Shown here piece by piece: positions 22,216 to 35,250 of a stretch of DNA of 64,000 bases (positions are counted from its first letter, which is position 1; every line of letters starts with the position of its first letter). The notes below the pieces were generated by a model, which was not told where the DNA came from, did no database searches, and saw only the letters and a program-made list of their open reading frames with translations. Source of the stretch: Lepas anatifera (taxonomy: Eukaryota > Arthropoda > Thecostraca > Lepadidae); assembly GCA_034440635.1 (NCBI GenBank), contig JAOTON010001251.1:727001-791000 (forward strand), in the 5' to 3' direction. The position numbers were made by a program, and so were the translations under genes.

Positions 22216-25200
22216 CCCCTGATGAGTACTGCGCCGTGCAGTGACATTGAGTGAAATGTGTGTACAGTGTACACACACTCATGCCCTCTGAAAACCGTAA
22301 CCAGGCCGTACTTTTCAGTTTGCTGAGCGCTACTGAGAAGTAGGTACAACATATCTCGTGCACGAAAACTCGCTGTGGAGAGACTACGGGACCTTTGAAC
22401 CCAACGCAACAAGTTGATGTGGAGATGTCTTGGATTATCCTGTTCGATTAATGCGAACACCATGTAAATCTGTTGTAAAACACACGTCATAGCGCCGCGA
22501 CGGGTTGGACGTGCCAGTGTTCTGCAGCTTGTGGTCTGATTTGAGACCTTCAGGCCTGCTGAAGGCCTTCAAGTGCCAGCCCTCAACTTCCTTTCGAGAT
22601 TGTATGCCGATAACGCCACTAAAACTTGATAGCTGCAAGTGGGTTGCCTCAACTAATTGTATCAATGTCACTCCGGAAAGCTAGTCAAATGTGGTTTGCT
22701 CAACATTCCAGTCATTTTTTCACCAGCAAATGTGCCCACTGAGTAGTTACTGGCGCTCGTAGAATTAAAAGAAAAAAAACTCCTACAGACTTCCTGTAAG
22801 CAGATTCAGACAGAGTAATGGTCTGGCTGTTTGGAAGTTTATAGTCGATTCAGAGCCGACTTAATCAGCATTGACACGGTTCGGCTGTAAGCTCCTTCGA
22901 ACACAGGCATACAACAGGTGATTGGCGAAGAGACATACCAAAGGTATCGCCAAGGACATCTCACCGACTGTAAAATGGAAATAAACCCTGGCATGTGGTG
23001 TGCTTTAGGAACGCCCATTTGCGACTGTAGGCTGGCTGTTGGGTGGCATTCTTTTCCAGAAACTTAAGGAAGGCCCAGGTGCGATACAGTCGATACGCCG
23101 GTGGTTTATGTTGCATGGTGGACCACCGATGCCTGCTGACAGGACGTCGGCCGTTTCACTGCCACAGGCCCGCCCACAATGTCAAAACTGCGCCGTACCA
23201 GCCCCGAATCCGCCTCCAGCTCGGGGCACATGCAGCATGCGGTTCAGTCATAAAAACAAAAATGGCCAGCATGTTACATTCCGCTGGTTCCGGCTTGTGA
23301 TAGACCCTGGTATAGAGCCATAGTGAAATAAATATATTGTTACCTGCAGCCACGATTGATCTATTTGGACAGAGATGATGTTTATGGCCGATGCCGCTGT
23401 GCCCTCTGCTCTGTGGCAGGGACAGGTGCAGAGCTGGTTGCCTGTTGGCGCATGCGCGCTGCTGACCAGCGACTGTGTGCCGGTGACCTGCGGCCGACCT
23501 GGGACTGACCCCGGATGGCCGCGGGTGACGGGCGCCGCGCCGGGCCACTTTCGTCGCCGCGGGGGCGGGGGCGGCGGCGCTGCCGTCGATTGGAGCCGCG
23601 CTGGCGGGTTGTTTGCGCGCGCTGTTGACGCGGTCTGTCGCGCAACAAATGGCCGCCCCCCGCCGCCGCCCTGTCGCGCTCGCCGCAGCCCAGTCACGCC
23701 GCTGTTCTGAAATGGTGTCAGAATGACGCCGGCTCGTGCTGCATGCCCCTTAAAAACTACTGAAGACCACTGACTTCGATAGTGAGACATCATGAACGAA
23801 AATCTAGGAGTTTTCCAATTTTCGTCCATTTTGGAGATACTTGATGTGGACCCATTCGCTTTCTCTTTCTCTTAATGCGGCAAAACACCAAATAACATCT
23901 CCGTTCTGTGCCCAAGTTGTGACTGCCGTAACTCTCAGAAGTGCGATGGGGCAGCGGCGGGTTTAGAGGGCACAGTGTTTTAGCCACCGAAATGAGGGTC
24001 GCGACCCCATCTTGTGTGTGGGTAATGCGACATCTGGCCTTTTTGCCTGTACCAACGATGCGAAAGATTGGTGAAAGCAATGCGGCATGATGATTGACAT
24101 CGTGGACCGTGCGGTTTCATAGCGCTTATTTGGTAAGGGTCAGAGACACGAAAGGCATGCTTGGCCTAATGACGTTTTCCACGCTGTCCCGCCGACCCAG
24201 TTGTGAAAATGCCCAGTCTTTTCCCGTGTCACTATTTCTTTGTTCTGCAGACGCTGGGGTGGTCTTGAGTTCTCCGGTGGAAGGAATTGTAGACTAATGC
24301 CAAAAAAACGTAGAGGGTACATGCTCGCCTGACAGTGGCTGCTGGGTTCACACTGACACCTAGACAAGGACAAGCCACCTTGGGCTGTATTTCACTCTGC
24401 CACGTATTTCCCGGAAAATTGCTCTCCACACGCAATGGTTTTGTGAAGCGCCTTCCAGCTCTTTGTCGGTGATGCGAGCTTATACTCACACGGCCAGGCC
24501 CGACCCTGCATCCAATATAAATCACCTACCTTCTGTTGTTCGCAAGATAGGGCTTCAAGTTTTACCACAGCGGGAAGGTCATCAGTCTGAACAGGATGTG
24601 TCCCTTGCTCAAATGCAAAGGACAGCTATATTTCAAACTTGTAGGTTAAGCAACCGCGATCACCTTGAAGAGGTAGATAACTTGGTGGTATAGCTCAACT
24701 TTCTATTTGTCCCGGTTCTAATTTTAGAATGATCTACATTATTTGTGATTGGGCATTCTACCTACCAACTCTTCGGACTTAAAAACAGCAACTGCAGCGG
24801 GGCGCTGTTTAGACTTCTTGGATCGAATTCTGGTAAAATGAAATTTGAGACCAACATATTTCTCCCCTTCACTTGCTGAATTCTTGCTTCTATTCCATAC
24901 GCCGAGGCAAAGCTCAGCTGATTTGAGAGATACGCGCTCTTCTCGGCACTGGAAAAAGCGCGGGAGAGTGCTTTGGGAGTGCGGCGTGGTGGCCGGTGGC
25001 CGTACCCGCCCTGTTAAGCCCCGTCGGACTGGCTCGGCGTACGGCCGGTACCCACATTGTCACAGGCGCTGCCCCTGTGGCCCAGGCGCCGAGCTGTGGA
25101 GCTTACACCGGCGCGGGCGCCAGTCGGCTGGTGGAGGGCGGCTGGTCACGGGGAAACTCCGGCACCGGCGACCACAGCCGGTGGAGGTTTGCCAGCAGGC

Positions 25201-28200
25201 ACAGTGACCCAGCACCGCGGTCAGCCGGAGACTACCGAGTCCTGAGTCCGCACTCCCAGCTGTCAGCACGCCCTACTGTCACAGCCGATCTCCTCACTGC
25301 CCCCGTTCTGAACTCCCCCGGACCAACTCCTACCACTGATACCGTGCGTGACTGAGGACATCCCTATTTCGGGGGGCCAAGTCCAAATTTCACACTTTTC
25401 GGGTCATGCCATTTAACCTATTTGTCCCAGACATGAAAGTATTCCAATGGAAAACCAAAAATGTTTGAGTTATCGTGCAACGGTGCACAGACATTTGTCC
25501 GAACCGACATCTGATATCAGCAGTGGCGGCCTGCCACGTCATGACTGTCATTATCGTCATACGTTCGGCCAGTTTTGTCCAAGGCACCGCTGGGTGTCTT
25601 AAACTGGGTTCTGAACAGATATCGTCAGCCGATGAAACTGTAAATCCGGCTAGATGTGAAAACTTGCATGACTGCACTCCACAAACTATTTATGACCCTG
25701 CCCAGATCGTTAAAGTGGAAACGTGACATAAACTTGAAAACTGTTATGAAAATTTAACAAGTTCTTATAAGCGTGGTTTTGTGGAATTGGCGACTGAGCT
25801 GGTGACAAAAGCTTGTCTGTATCTCCTAAAGACCAAGTCGTTATAACAAAGATGGAAAGCCGTTACCAACCAGGAGAACGTCAGTGTGGGTGGGAACCCA
25901 GCGGGCACGTGTTATGAAAATTTAAAGAAAAAATTTTAATGGACGGATCTTCATGCATTGACAACGCTGTAGCTGTTTCGCAGTTCCAAAAAGCTAAATT
26001 TGCAATGAAATCCGCATACAGCTCATATTTGGGGAATTATCTTGTCTACATGGAAATTAAAGTGATACTTCTGTAGCTTACGCTCTGGGCTTTCTTAATA
26101 TTGTATTTTCTATAAAGAACGAAGTCTATACTAAGGCTTAAAATTGACAAAGTCCCTTACCCCGGAAAAGCTGTTTCTGTTAATGCTGAATGCGCGTGCC
26201 CACGCGATATGGTAGCTTTTTGCTGATGCAAATCTGCTTACCTGATTTGAGTATAATCGAGCCAGTAGTTTCTGAGATATCGAAGAGGGGTGCACACGTG
26301 GCGTAGGACCTCAAATGTAACCAATATAATTTTGTTTTTTTAAATTAGCCTGGTTGTACGCTGTAAATTTCGTCAGCTTGAGATTGCTAATTTCTGACTC
26401 ACAGCGCGGGGATGAAATCTGCTCACGCCTCTGTCCTGCATCTGTGCGCGAGCGTTTTGACGTATGATGAATTATGATTTCATATCTTAACTCACAGCGT
26501 TGTTGCTCCCTGCACACCAAGCTTGGGCCTATTCAGATAAGTAAAATCCGAGATATGACGTAATTAGAGACATGAATTTGATTTGACATGTCCCTACTTT
26601 TGCACGTGTTACGAGCTTCGCCGCTAACCCACACGCACCTGATTCGTTCAGTCAGTACCGAATTGAACTGATCAGACTATACCATGGTGAAGACCCCGCC
26701 AAGGTATGTTTCTCCCTTCGGAGAAGTAGGCTTTTGGGCCACGCCGCTCATATGTGAAATTTTATCCACATGTATGGAGAGACTTGTTGCTGTTTTCCCT
26801 CCAGCCCCCTACGGAGGTGTAGCCGTCCGGCTCTGGAGCGGAGAGGGCGCTGCGCTCCCGCTCCGTAATCCTACTGTTAAGTCGTAGCGATGACTGCTCA
26901 GTGCTCATTGATCGATTTTGCACCATGAGTTTGCTGGCGTCGGGGTTTTGGCGTCAGATTTGTATGTGCTCATGCTTCACTTACCGGTGCGGGGGTTGGG
27001 GGATTTCTGAGGGATATGGCCGTACGACGCCGTTGAACGTTGATGGCATAATGATGGCACCAGGGTAGGCGCGGCTTTATAAGGATCGGTTGTAATCGGC
27101 TCCGCGAAGATGCCGTTTGACCCTGTACTGGAGGAATTTACACAAGGACGCTTCTCCCATATACGTCTTAGCTGAGAAAACATTTTCTTATTACAGTCAA
27201 CTTGCGGTCGTAACACAATTGATGCTGATCTATTAAGCGACATTTTTGGAATGCTTATGCTGTCTTCGCTAGCCCACTGCATCCGCCTGTGGCGTTTGCA
27301 TCTGGCAAGGTCGCCTCCCATGTAAATACTGCAGCTGCAACCTCGTCCGCTCCGCCTCCTCTCCTCCCCTGCTCCTCCTCCATTTGGACGCCTTGCCACT
27401 CCTGCCAATGTCCGCAACAGACGTGCGCTCAGGCAGATGTCTGTGGTGGCTCAGAGGATGTTCTGAAGCCGATATTGTAAAGTTGATTTCCATTTTGGTA
27501 GCTTCCTCGGTTGTGGTGTACGCGCTCGCCTGTTCTTTCGTCCGGGCTGTCGGCAGCGCGCCGCGCGGGCTGAGGTTTCGTCCGTGGCCGCTGGCGCTTC
27601 TGGACGGGTTAGCAGTAAAGCGGTCGCTCCTTGGGGCCAGGCTGGAACTTATTTATGATGTCGGCTTATCATGCAAGCCGGTCCGGCCTGGCCTGTCGGC
27701 CCAACTGCGGCCGGCGCGCCGGCGTCAAGAGGTCAAGACTCGGCTGGCCGGCCGGCGCGGCTCGTCCGAGCCGCCGACCTTGAAGTGACCCCTGCGGGAC
27801 GAGCTGCGCCGGTCGGCTTCGGCGACGGCGCCAGCTACAACCGGCTCTGGTCAGCTGCCAGCTGCTACAGTGATTCTTCACTGAGACGTTTCAGCATTTT
27901 ACATAGACATCAAACCGGCCGATATTGTGGGAAAAACTGTTATTCGGGAAAAAGCTGCTCCGTACGGAGTAGCTCTTGCCTCCAAGATTATGGCTGGAGG
28001 TATTTATTCCATCGAAGGATCTCGGATGATTTGGCCCTGACGTGGCAATACAACCTCTATGAAAATGAGAAATCCAGGTGGCACTTGACTCCCTTCCCTC
28101 TCCCGGAACCTCCATCATTGATTAATATCGCAGCCTTGGATTAAATCGGGCCAAAAGATTGAACGTAACATTTCCGTCGGCAGAGTGCTCAGAGAATATT

Positions 28201-28407
28201 CATACTCATCTGTACGTGCCTTTGTGGTGCTCTGTGCAGTGCTGGATATGGAATTGTAGTTTGGGAGGGGGGCAACAGGTTCTAACATTTTGAAAGGTGT
28301 AAAAAGCTGTTTTTGCAATAAAACCGGCGAAAATGGAAACAAGTTTCGAAGTTTGGGTCTTCTTATCCTCCTTATTGGATTCGCCCCTGGCTTTGTGACG
28401 GCTAGGC
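22216..28407. other. non-coding DNA with CpG-rich blocks
   Basis: No gene recognised. CpG-rich blocks lie at about 23,440-23,710, 24,960-25,340 and 27,540-27,850. They have long accidental open frames on both strands, as GC-rich DNA does, but no protein motif or consistent splice pattern. The rest is mixed anonymous sequence. Confidence 0.5.
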
Positions 28408-28722
28408 CGAGCTATTGCTCTGTGACAGTTTAGCCGCGTCAGTTCCTTGTGGTGGTTCGGCTACGTCAGTTCTCTGTGACGGGTTAGCCGCGTCAGTTCC
28501 TTGTGGCGGTTCGGCTACGTCAGTTCTCTGTGATGGTTTAGCCGCGTCAGTGCCTTGTGGCGGTTCGGCTACGTCAGTTCTCTGTGACAGTTTAGCCGCG
28601 TCAGCTCCTTGTGGCGGTTCGGCTACGTCAGTTCCCTGTGACGGTTCAGCCGCTTCAGCTCCTTGTGGCGGTTCGGCTACGTCAGTTCCCTGTGACGGTT
28701 CGGCCGCATCACTTCTCTGACG
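28408..28722. repeat. 27-bp minisatellite with 54-bp higher-order unit
   Basis: Alternating 27-bp half-units, one with GCCGCGTCAGTTCCTTGTGG and one with GGCTACGTCAGTTCTCTGTG. Because 27 is a multiple of three, one frame stays open for 101 codons as an 18-residue repeat. I take this as a by-product, not a protein gene. Confidence 0.93.
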
Positions 28723-29240
28723 CTTGGGCCCGTCAGTCCCTTGTGATACTCAGGCCTGCCAGTTCTCTGTGGCGCTCGGGCCCGTCAGTTCCCTGTGGCG
28801 CTCGGGCCCGTCAGTTCCCTGTGGCGCTCGGAGCCCGTCAGTTCCCTGTGGCGCTCGGGCCCGTCAGTTCCCTGTGACGCTCGGGCCCGTCAGTTCCCTG
28901 TGGCGCTCGGGCCCGTCAGTCCTCTGTGGCGCTCGGGCCCGTCAGTTCCCTGTGGCGCTCGGGCCCGTCAGTTCCCTGTGGCGCTCGGGCCCGTCAGTTC
29001 CCTGTGGCGCTCGGGCCCGTCAGTTCCCTGTGGCGCTCGGGCCCGTCAGTTCCCTGTGGCGCTCGGGCCCGTCAGTTCCCTGTGGCGCTCGGGCCCGTCA
29101 GTTCCCTGTGGCGCTCGGGCCCGTCAGTCCTCTGTGACGCTCGGGCCCGTCAGTTCCCTGTGGCGCTCGGGCCCGTCAGTTCCCCTGTGGCGCTCGGGCC
29201 CGTCAGTTCCCTGTGGTGCTCGGGCCCGTCAGTCCTCTGT
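28723..29240. repeat. 26-bp minisatellite, about 20 units
   Basis: Units CGGGCCCGTCAGTTCCCTGT plus GGCGCT repeat with an exact 26-bp period (for example the CCCGT triplets at 28,990 and 29,016). A 26-bp unit is read the same way in all three frames after 78 bases, which explains the overlapping open frames of up to 173 codons. Several units are identical. Confidence 0.96.
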
Positions 29241-31143
29241 GACGATTGGACGCCACCACGAGGTCGGCCTCTGGGCCGCGGACGCATGTGAAGGACGAGT
29301 TTTTGTATGGTTTTAGCGGCGCGCTGGCCGGCGCATACAGCCGGACTGATACCGCAGGCACGGCGCACGCTGGGGTCGCTACCCCCCGCCCCATTAACAT
29401 TGTCCGCATTCTAAATAATACAGTTCGATCGTTAGCAGAATATTGTCCCCTTCGATTACATTGTTTATTTGTCGGTTTTCTGTCTCAAGTATTTTGTACC
29501 CGTTTTTTGAAGTCAGAATGATTGTGACTGGACTTTATATTAGCTGGCAAAGCTAGGATTAAATTTTGTAGGTCATCCATGTACACGTTTGATGGAGGAA
29601 AACAACGATTGCGAAGGCAACATTTCTCATACAAAAATCTGAGTGTAATCTGCAATGGTCATTCATGGGCTATTTTTCATGCTTTCATTTTAGTGCCCAG
29701 GAATATCAAAGGCAACACACTCGAAACGGGCTGCCATGTAAATTTAAACCGGGGGCCCCCAGTACGTGTCATGCACAGTTCTAGGCTTCAACGGCTTTTA
29801 TATGAAATTAGTTGCCACCAGCCCCTTTTTGGGTCGGTGGTTAACTTTGATGAGGGCAAAATGTACACAGAGAAAAATTTTGACGCTGCTATTTGGTGTA
29901 ATTCTCCATTAACGCTTTAATCGCACCATGTTTAGTAAAGACTACTCCCATGGAACACGAATGAAGCACAGAAACTCTTCTGTGAAAACACGTCGATAAT
30001 TTTTCGGAGAGTTTTCTTCATATCATGAAAGCTTCACTGCCGGCTCAACTCACACCGACTTGACGCCTCCTCTAATATTGAAGGATCATGTGAGTGCCCA
30101 AGGAGTGTTAATGGAGTAAAGGTGGCGTCATCCAGTTGCAATGGCACCCTCAATACGCCTTCTTGTCTCTATCAGCATCACAGAAGCGTCAACACAGCTC
30201 GCGCGCGCTCTCTACCGGTGTTTTGTCGGTATCATCGCGGTGCACTGCGCAGGACACGCGCGCCAAAACGACGCCATTTTTTAGTCGTCAGTTGCCATTG
30301 CAAACAGCGAAGAGCGTGGCAGGAAAATTGTGGGTACCTACTGCTCATGGTAGACGAAAGGAATAAAGAGGTGAGTCAAGTGTTGATTGTTTTCAACTAA
30401 CAATTTTCTTTAAATTTGAGTAATTTGTCTTTTGACTGCCTTTGGGGATAACCATAACCGAAATTTTGCGCTACTGGTCGGCCTTTTCATATACTTACCT
30501 GTCCTTGCTAATGGTGGCAGCTTTTACTACGAAATTTTACATGCCGCTGAAACCTAAGCGTAATCCACCATCCACGTAGTAATATTTTAGACTGGAATGC
30601 TGCGTCATTTGTGATTTTCTTTACTCGATTCCTGTCAGGGAGGGGTGGGACTGACCTATCCTATACCCCTCATTATTTTCTAAACGGATTGGAATAGGCT
30701 ACTGAATCTTTTCAGCTCCCCTAGTCCGTCCAAAAGACAACCTTCTTTTATCCACCAAAAAAACACAGATTTAATTATTTACATATTGTCTGATAATGTA
30801 TGGACAGATGTTGTAATATAAAATAAGCAAGAAGTTTTTTTACTATTTATCTCAACTGAGCAACAAAACAAATTTTGGACAGCACTTTTGAAGCACCTTA
30901 TAAGAAAAGAAACAACGAATTCGGAGAAGCGGTTATCGGTTTCACGCTTTCAAAAATACATGAATGCGGAAAATACATGAATGCGGAAATAGGGGTAGCT
31001 TTTTCACAAATTTGGTAGTGGCACCAGCCTCTGGTCAACATTGTGTTGACAAATATAGGTACCAGTGCGAAAATCCATTAACTGTGAAAAGTGTCTTTTA
31101 TAACTGGCGTAGTACGTGAAATTCAGTTGTGCTACCATTTCAG
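29241..31143. other. non-coding DNA
   Basis: No gene recognised. A CpG-rich shoulder lies at 29,240-29,400, continuing from the minisatellite. A short duplicated motif CATGAATGCGGAAA occurs at about 30,959-30,990. Confidence 0.5.
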
Positions 31144-31465
31144 AAGCTGCACCGAGGACGTTGCCGTGGCTGCTGAACGAAGGGGGCCAGGTGTATGTCA
31201 AGGAAGAAGTGCCATACATCAGCATACGCGAATACGAAGAGCACTGCCCGCGTGTCATGGTCAAGGGAAACACCATCGTGAACTGTGAAACAGCAGAGAA
31301 AGCCCTTCTGTTCTGGGTTGTCGCGTTTTTTGTTTACTTTCAAAGATACGGCCTCTGCAGGGAAACGGGGCTATTCCTAGCCCGGTATGCCCTTGGCATC
31401 GAAACCCCTGTGGGAGCCCTAGGCCCAAAACAAGATCAGGCTATCGAGGAAGCTGCGCGTTATAG
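31144..31465 (+). CDS. candidate 322-bp exon, protein unknown
   Basis: The stretch begins after CTACCATTTCAG and ends at TATAG before GTGAGTCC, a near-consensus donor. The frame is open throughout (about 107 residues), entering with the last two bases of a codon and leaving after two. It reads, among others, PWLLNEGGQVYVKEEVPYIS, then KALLFWVVAFFVYFQRYGLC, then ARYALGIETP. The middle hydrophobic part could be a buried helix or a membrane segment. The composition is protein-like. The style recalls uncharacterised transposon-associated proteins that are common in invertebrate genomes, but that is an impression only. No flanking exon was recognised. Confidence 0.45.
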
Positions 31466-32328
31466 GTGAGTCCTATGGGATGACCAACTGTGTGGCGTTG
31501 TTCTGGACAGGTTTTTCAGGATGATGGAAGGGTGTTCTGAACGGTGGAAAGAACATGGACGCAGTGTTTGGTCATGTTTGGTCTCTTGAAATATTCAGTC
31601 TGCCATAGTAATATAATGCTAAGAATACTATAATAGTACTATAATAGCTAAGAATGTCAGAATGTGGTCACAAACGTTGTTTCTTAGGGTAGGGGGGGAT
31701 GGCGTCTATAAACATCAAGTGGTGTGAATACCATTTGCGATGGCAGGAAGTCATGCTTCTGGTGTCTGATGGCATAAGGGCAAGTTGGGACCATTTTTAC
31801 GGAAGCGGCTTACAAATGTTTTTCTTCAAAGCAAATAAATGTGTTATTTTCGATATATCGTGTTTTTCCGTGATGTGATGCACGGTGTGTCAAGCACGAT
31901 TATGCAGGTTTAGAAAGTTGGTAATAAGCGAGGTGTACCTGAAGAAGAAGGATGTACAAAACGTTTATTAGACGAGTCAACGGGCGTTAGAGGGGAATCA
32001 GAGCCATTCTTGAACGGAGCTGCAAAGGGGTTGCAAGGTGCTAAGAAAGGTGCCATTGCAGCGTTATCATAGCGTCACTGCAGTGCCACGCTAGAGTCGT
32101 GAAGAATTGCGACGGTTTTTAAAGGGTGTTAGCGTAGAGTCACATGGTGCTTCACCCTGACATTTCCCGCGTCAGTGGATTTTTAGCGCGCTCTGAGCAG
32201 ATCGGGCTGGCGTCATGATACGATACGCGGGGCTTTCTTGCAGAGTGTGGACGGAGTTTTGCCTGCGCCAGGGTTAAGTTAACTCCACAGAAGCTACTCA
32301 CAGCATGCGACAAACACTGAGAAATTTT
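31466..32328. other. non-coding DNA
   Basis: No gene or named repeat recognised, apart from a small local repeat of CTATAATAG units at about 31,617-31,650. Confidence 0.55.
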
Positions 32329-32552
32329 TTTACTCCCTAAAGGAGTAAAGTGGTCGTAGGTCTATTTGTCCCCCACCACAACGCTTACCCTACCCACCGA
32401 TTACTCTAACGTTATCCCTTAGTTTCACCTGAGTTACCCCTCAGTTATGTTTAAATGACACACTACTTACCCCTTTGGACACCAAAAATACACTGCACTA
32501 ACCCTAATGATACCGTCTCACTGAAATAGTTTTTACTCCCTGCAGGAGTAAA
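32329..32552. repeat. pair of related palindromes about 203 bp apart
   Basis: TTTACTCCCTAAAGGAGTAAA at 32,329 and the almost identical TTTACTCCCTGCAGGAGTAAA at 32,532 are each near-perfect palindromes preceded by a T run. They may be the ends, or a duplicated end, of a small foldback element. Confidence 0.7.
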
Positions 32553-32688
32553 CTCCTTCTTTACACCTATTTTATCCCCTGTTTACGCTCACCTTAACTT
32601 AAAAAATCCCAAAGTTACGCCAGTTCCACCTGTCCGTTATCCCAAAATGACACCATCAATACCCCATCGTTACACCTAATATATTAAC

Positions 32689-32810
32689 GCTGGCGGATCT
32701 AGGGGGCGGGGAGGGCGGGGAAATTGCCCCTTCCCTAAGGCCCCCAATTTTCCAAAAAACACATTTTTTCACGATTTTCGGCCCCTTACCCCCTCCCCTG
32801 GATACGCATG
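32689..32810. mobile_element. short hAT-type MITE fragment
   Basis: CGCTGGCGGATCTAGGGGG at the left resembles the ends of the MITE at 10.5 kb. The right limit (CCCCTGGATACGCATG) is only partly inverted to it. No clear target duplication was found. Confidence 0.45.
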
Positions 32811-33035
32811 ACTTAGCCCTATGATGTCCTCCTTATTACTGCTTAAAATGCGGTATTTCATCCTGAAATCCAATAAAGAGAAATACAACGAAATTTCTTT
32901 ATTCCACACCAACCAAGCATTGCCGGAGCCTACCGCTGCGAAGGAGCTCGTCCAACGATGACCAAAAAACAAAATGAGGACGGATATCACCGTTCTGTAT
33001 GAGTGGGCATAATACAAAACAAAACCTTACAAGCG

Positions 33036-33383
33036 CACTGATCCATTGGCGGACGCAGGGGGGGGACATTCCGGCCATGCCCCCCAAGTGTTGGAGGGGG
33101 CTCAACTATCTTTTGGCCCTCCTCAAACACCAGAGAAATTTTTGAAAAAAGGTGTTACCACTAGGTCTGTAGAGCAAAAAAATTCGCTCGCTCCCACCCC
33201 TCCCCCCTGGAGAGCGATCATGTATTTGGAGAGGTAGCTTATACTTGGTTTGTCGAGCACTGAAAAAGGTGTTTACACTAGGTCTGTAAAGCAAAAGAAT
33301 CTTCGCTCCCACCCCCCTCGGAGGAGAGGCAGATATGGGTTTGGACCCCTAAAACTCGTGCCTCGTCCGCCCCTGCACTGAGC
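33036..33383 (+). mobile_element. 332-bp hAT-type MITE (family B)
   Basis: The element (33,044-33,375) starts CATTGGCGGACGCAGGGG and ends CGTCCGCCCCTG. The flanking octamers CACTGATC (33,036-33,043) and CACTGAGC (33,376-33,383) match at 7 of 8. The interior contains two copies of a 'GGTGTTTACACTAGGTCTGTA' type block and CGCTCCCACCC runs. The whole element is the reverse complement of the one at 59,314-59,604, confirming a dispersed family. Confidence 0.88.
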
Positions 33384-34857
33384 ATGCACATACACTGATC
33401 TATTGTCCTAAGATTTCTGCTTCGTTTTATTTTCTCCTATCATGCAAATATTGATATGAGAATGCCAAAGCAGAGCATTGATACAGAGGACATACCAATG
33501 TTGCCACGCCTTCTTCTTAATTCACACTGTCTTGCCCATTCAGGAGAGGTATTTGACTTGTTTCAGCATCCAAAAGAGAACACGATTGTTTGAAAATATC
33601 TTGCATAGAATCTAAATAATAACACTCAGTAATTACAATAAACAATGACAAAGTTCACGGCACCGATGATTACTCTGCACCCTGCGTAAATAAACTGCAC
33701 AAAGATGGCGGCCGAACGCGCAATTCAACAGGGTACCGTTGGTGTAAGAACGTGGTAGCGGTGGTGTCATATCCGAGTAATATGTGCAGCAACAATAGCG
33801 TATGGACTGAATTATCCAAGGGTCTTTCTGGCGTAAAATGGTAGTAACTGTGCATTTTGATCTGTGTGAGTATCCAGAGAGTATCAGTGTGGACAAGTAC
33901 TCCCATTGAATGCCCTTCAGCTCCGCTTACACCGCAATTATTCCACCGAGGTATTGTTTATTATTGATTAGCAGGGAGTATTAGTGTGATATGGATCGAG
34001 TTGAAGTGTATGTGGAGAGTGAAAACTTTTTTCAGTGAATGGGACACTCCAGGAATGGGAGTCAATTTTTCTCTCTGTGTATAAGATAATGTGATTGGTG
34101 TGCTTGCATTTCATGGTGCTAACATGGGTTGGGTATCGGAAGGTTTGCTGAACAGGCTGCAGTTCTATCGGTGAAATTCCACCCAACAGGGGAAAAATTG
34201 AAACTGCTGCGTGACCCTGGTACCTTGTTGAACGCCGAAAGTTATTATATGTGTGGTTAACATCACTCGAAGCAACATTACCAGTGGATGTTTCTGAAAT
34301 CTGTCATGATAAATGGACCATGGCAGCTGCAACGGCTCAGAATTAGCATATGAAGCCGTTCAACACTGACTGCTGACTAGATAAGCGACGTGACACTTGC
34401 ACCAGAACAGGCCAAGTGGGGCGATGGGGACACGTTAGCGGCGGCGGCAACCCAGCATCAGCGCCAGTAGTGGATCGACATCAGGAACATTGATGTCTGA
34501 TCAGCATCAGCAGTTGCGGTGGAACGGCATCAGCGATAGCTACCGCTCAATATCAGCCGGGTGTTTGTACGGCATCGGCTACAGCAGCCGCTCGACATCA
34601 GTAGCAGGAGATGGTAGAACAAGCAGGAGGCAACCGTGCATCAGCAGCCTCGGCTGGCCCAGTAGGGACGGCTGAAAATCGGACACAGCTGCAGCAGTGT
34701 CACATCAGCTGCACTGGTGACCCCACATCACATCAGTGACGGCAGCTCAGCGTCAGCAGCGGCGATCGTGTAGCTGGCCGTCAGCTGGCTGTGACGTCAG
34801 CAGCGCTGACCGCTAGCACTGGCAGTGGGCGGGGCAGAGGTGTCGAGCTAGGCAGAC
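33384..34857. other. non-coding DNA, CAG/TCAGC-rich at the right
   Basis: No gene recognised. From about 34,440 to 34,850 the sequence is rich in imperfect CATCAGC/GCGTCAGCAG motifs and includes one TGACGTCAGCAGCGCTGAC at 34,790. It looks like a degenerate precursor of the following minisatellite. Confidence 0.55.
33702..33712 (+). promoter_or_regulatory. YY1-type AAGATGGCGGC motif
   Basis: An exact match to the core bound by YY1-type zinc-finger proteins and found at many TATA-less start sites (family knowledge). It lies in otherwise anonymous DNA. No downstream coding exon was recognised, so promoter function is speculative. Confidence 0.25.
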
Positions 34858-35250
34858 GTCAGAAGAGGGTGGAGTAGCGTTGTCGGGTCAGACGGGCGTC
34901 AGAAGAGGCTGGGGCAGCGGTGTCGGGTCAGACAGACGTCAGAAGAGGTTGGAGCAGCGGCGTCGGGTCAGACAGACGTCAGAAGAGGGTGGGGCAGCGG
35001 TGTCGGGTCAGGCAGACGTCAGAAGAGGGTGGGGCAGCGGTGTCGGGTCAGACAGACGTCAGAAGAGGGTGGGGCAGCGGTATCGGGTCAGACAGACGTC
35101 AGAAGAGGTTGGAGCAGCGGCGTCGGGTCAGACAGACGTCAGAAGAGGGTGGGGCAGCGGTGTCGGGTCAGACAGACGTCGGAAGAGGGCGGAGCAGCGG
35201 TGTCGGGTCAGACAGACGTCAGAAGAGGGTGGGGCAGCGGTATCGGGTCA
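34858..35250. repeat. 40-bp minisatellite, about 10 units
   Basis: Units of TGTCGGGTCAGACAGACGTC followed by AGAAGAGGGTGGGGCAGCGG recur every 40 bp. Variants are few: GGTT for GGGT, GGAGC for GGGGC. Open frames of about 130 codons follow the array. Confidence 0.96.

Noticed and set aside
23156..23829. Open frames of up to 193 codons in the CpG-rich block
   Set aside because: Frames are open on both strands at once, with no protein motif, as expected of GC-rich DNA.
28415..29316. Open frames of 101-173 codons
   Set aside because: Products of the 27-bp and 26-bp minisatellites.
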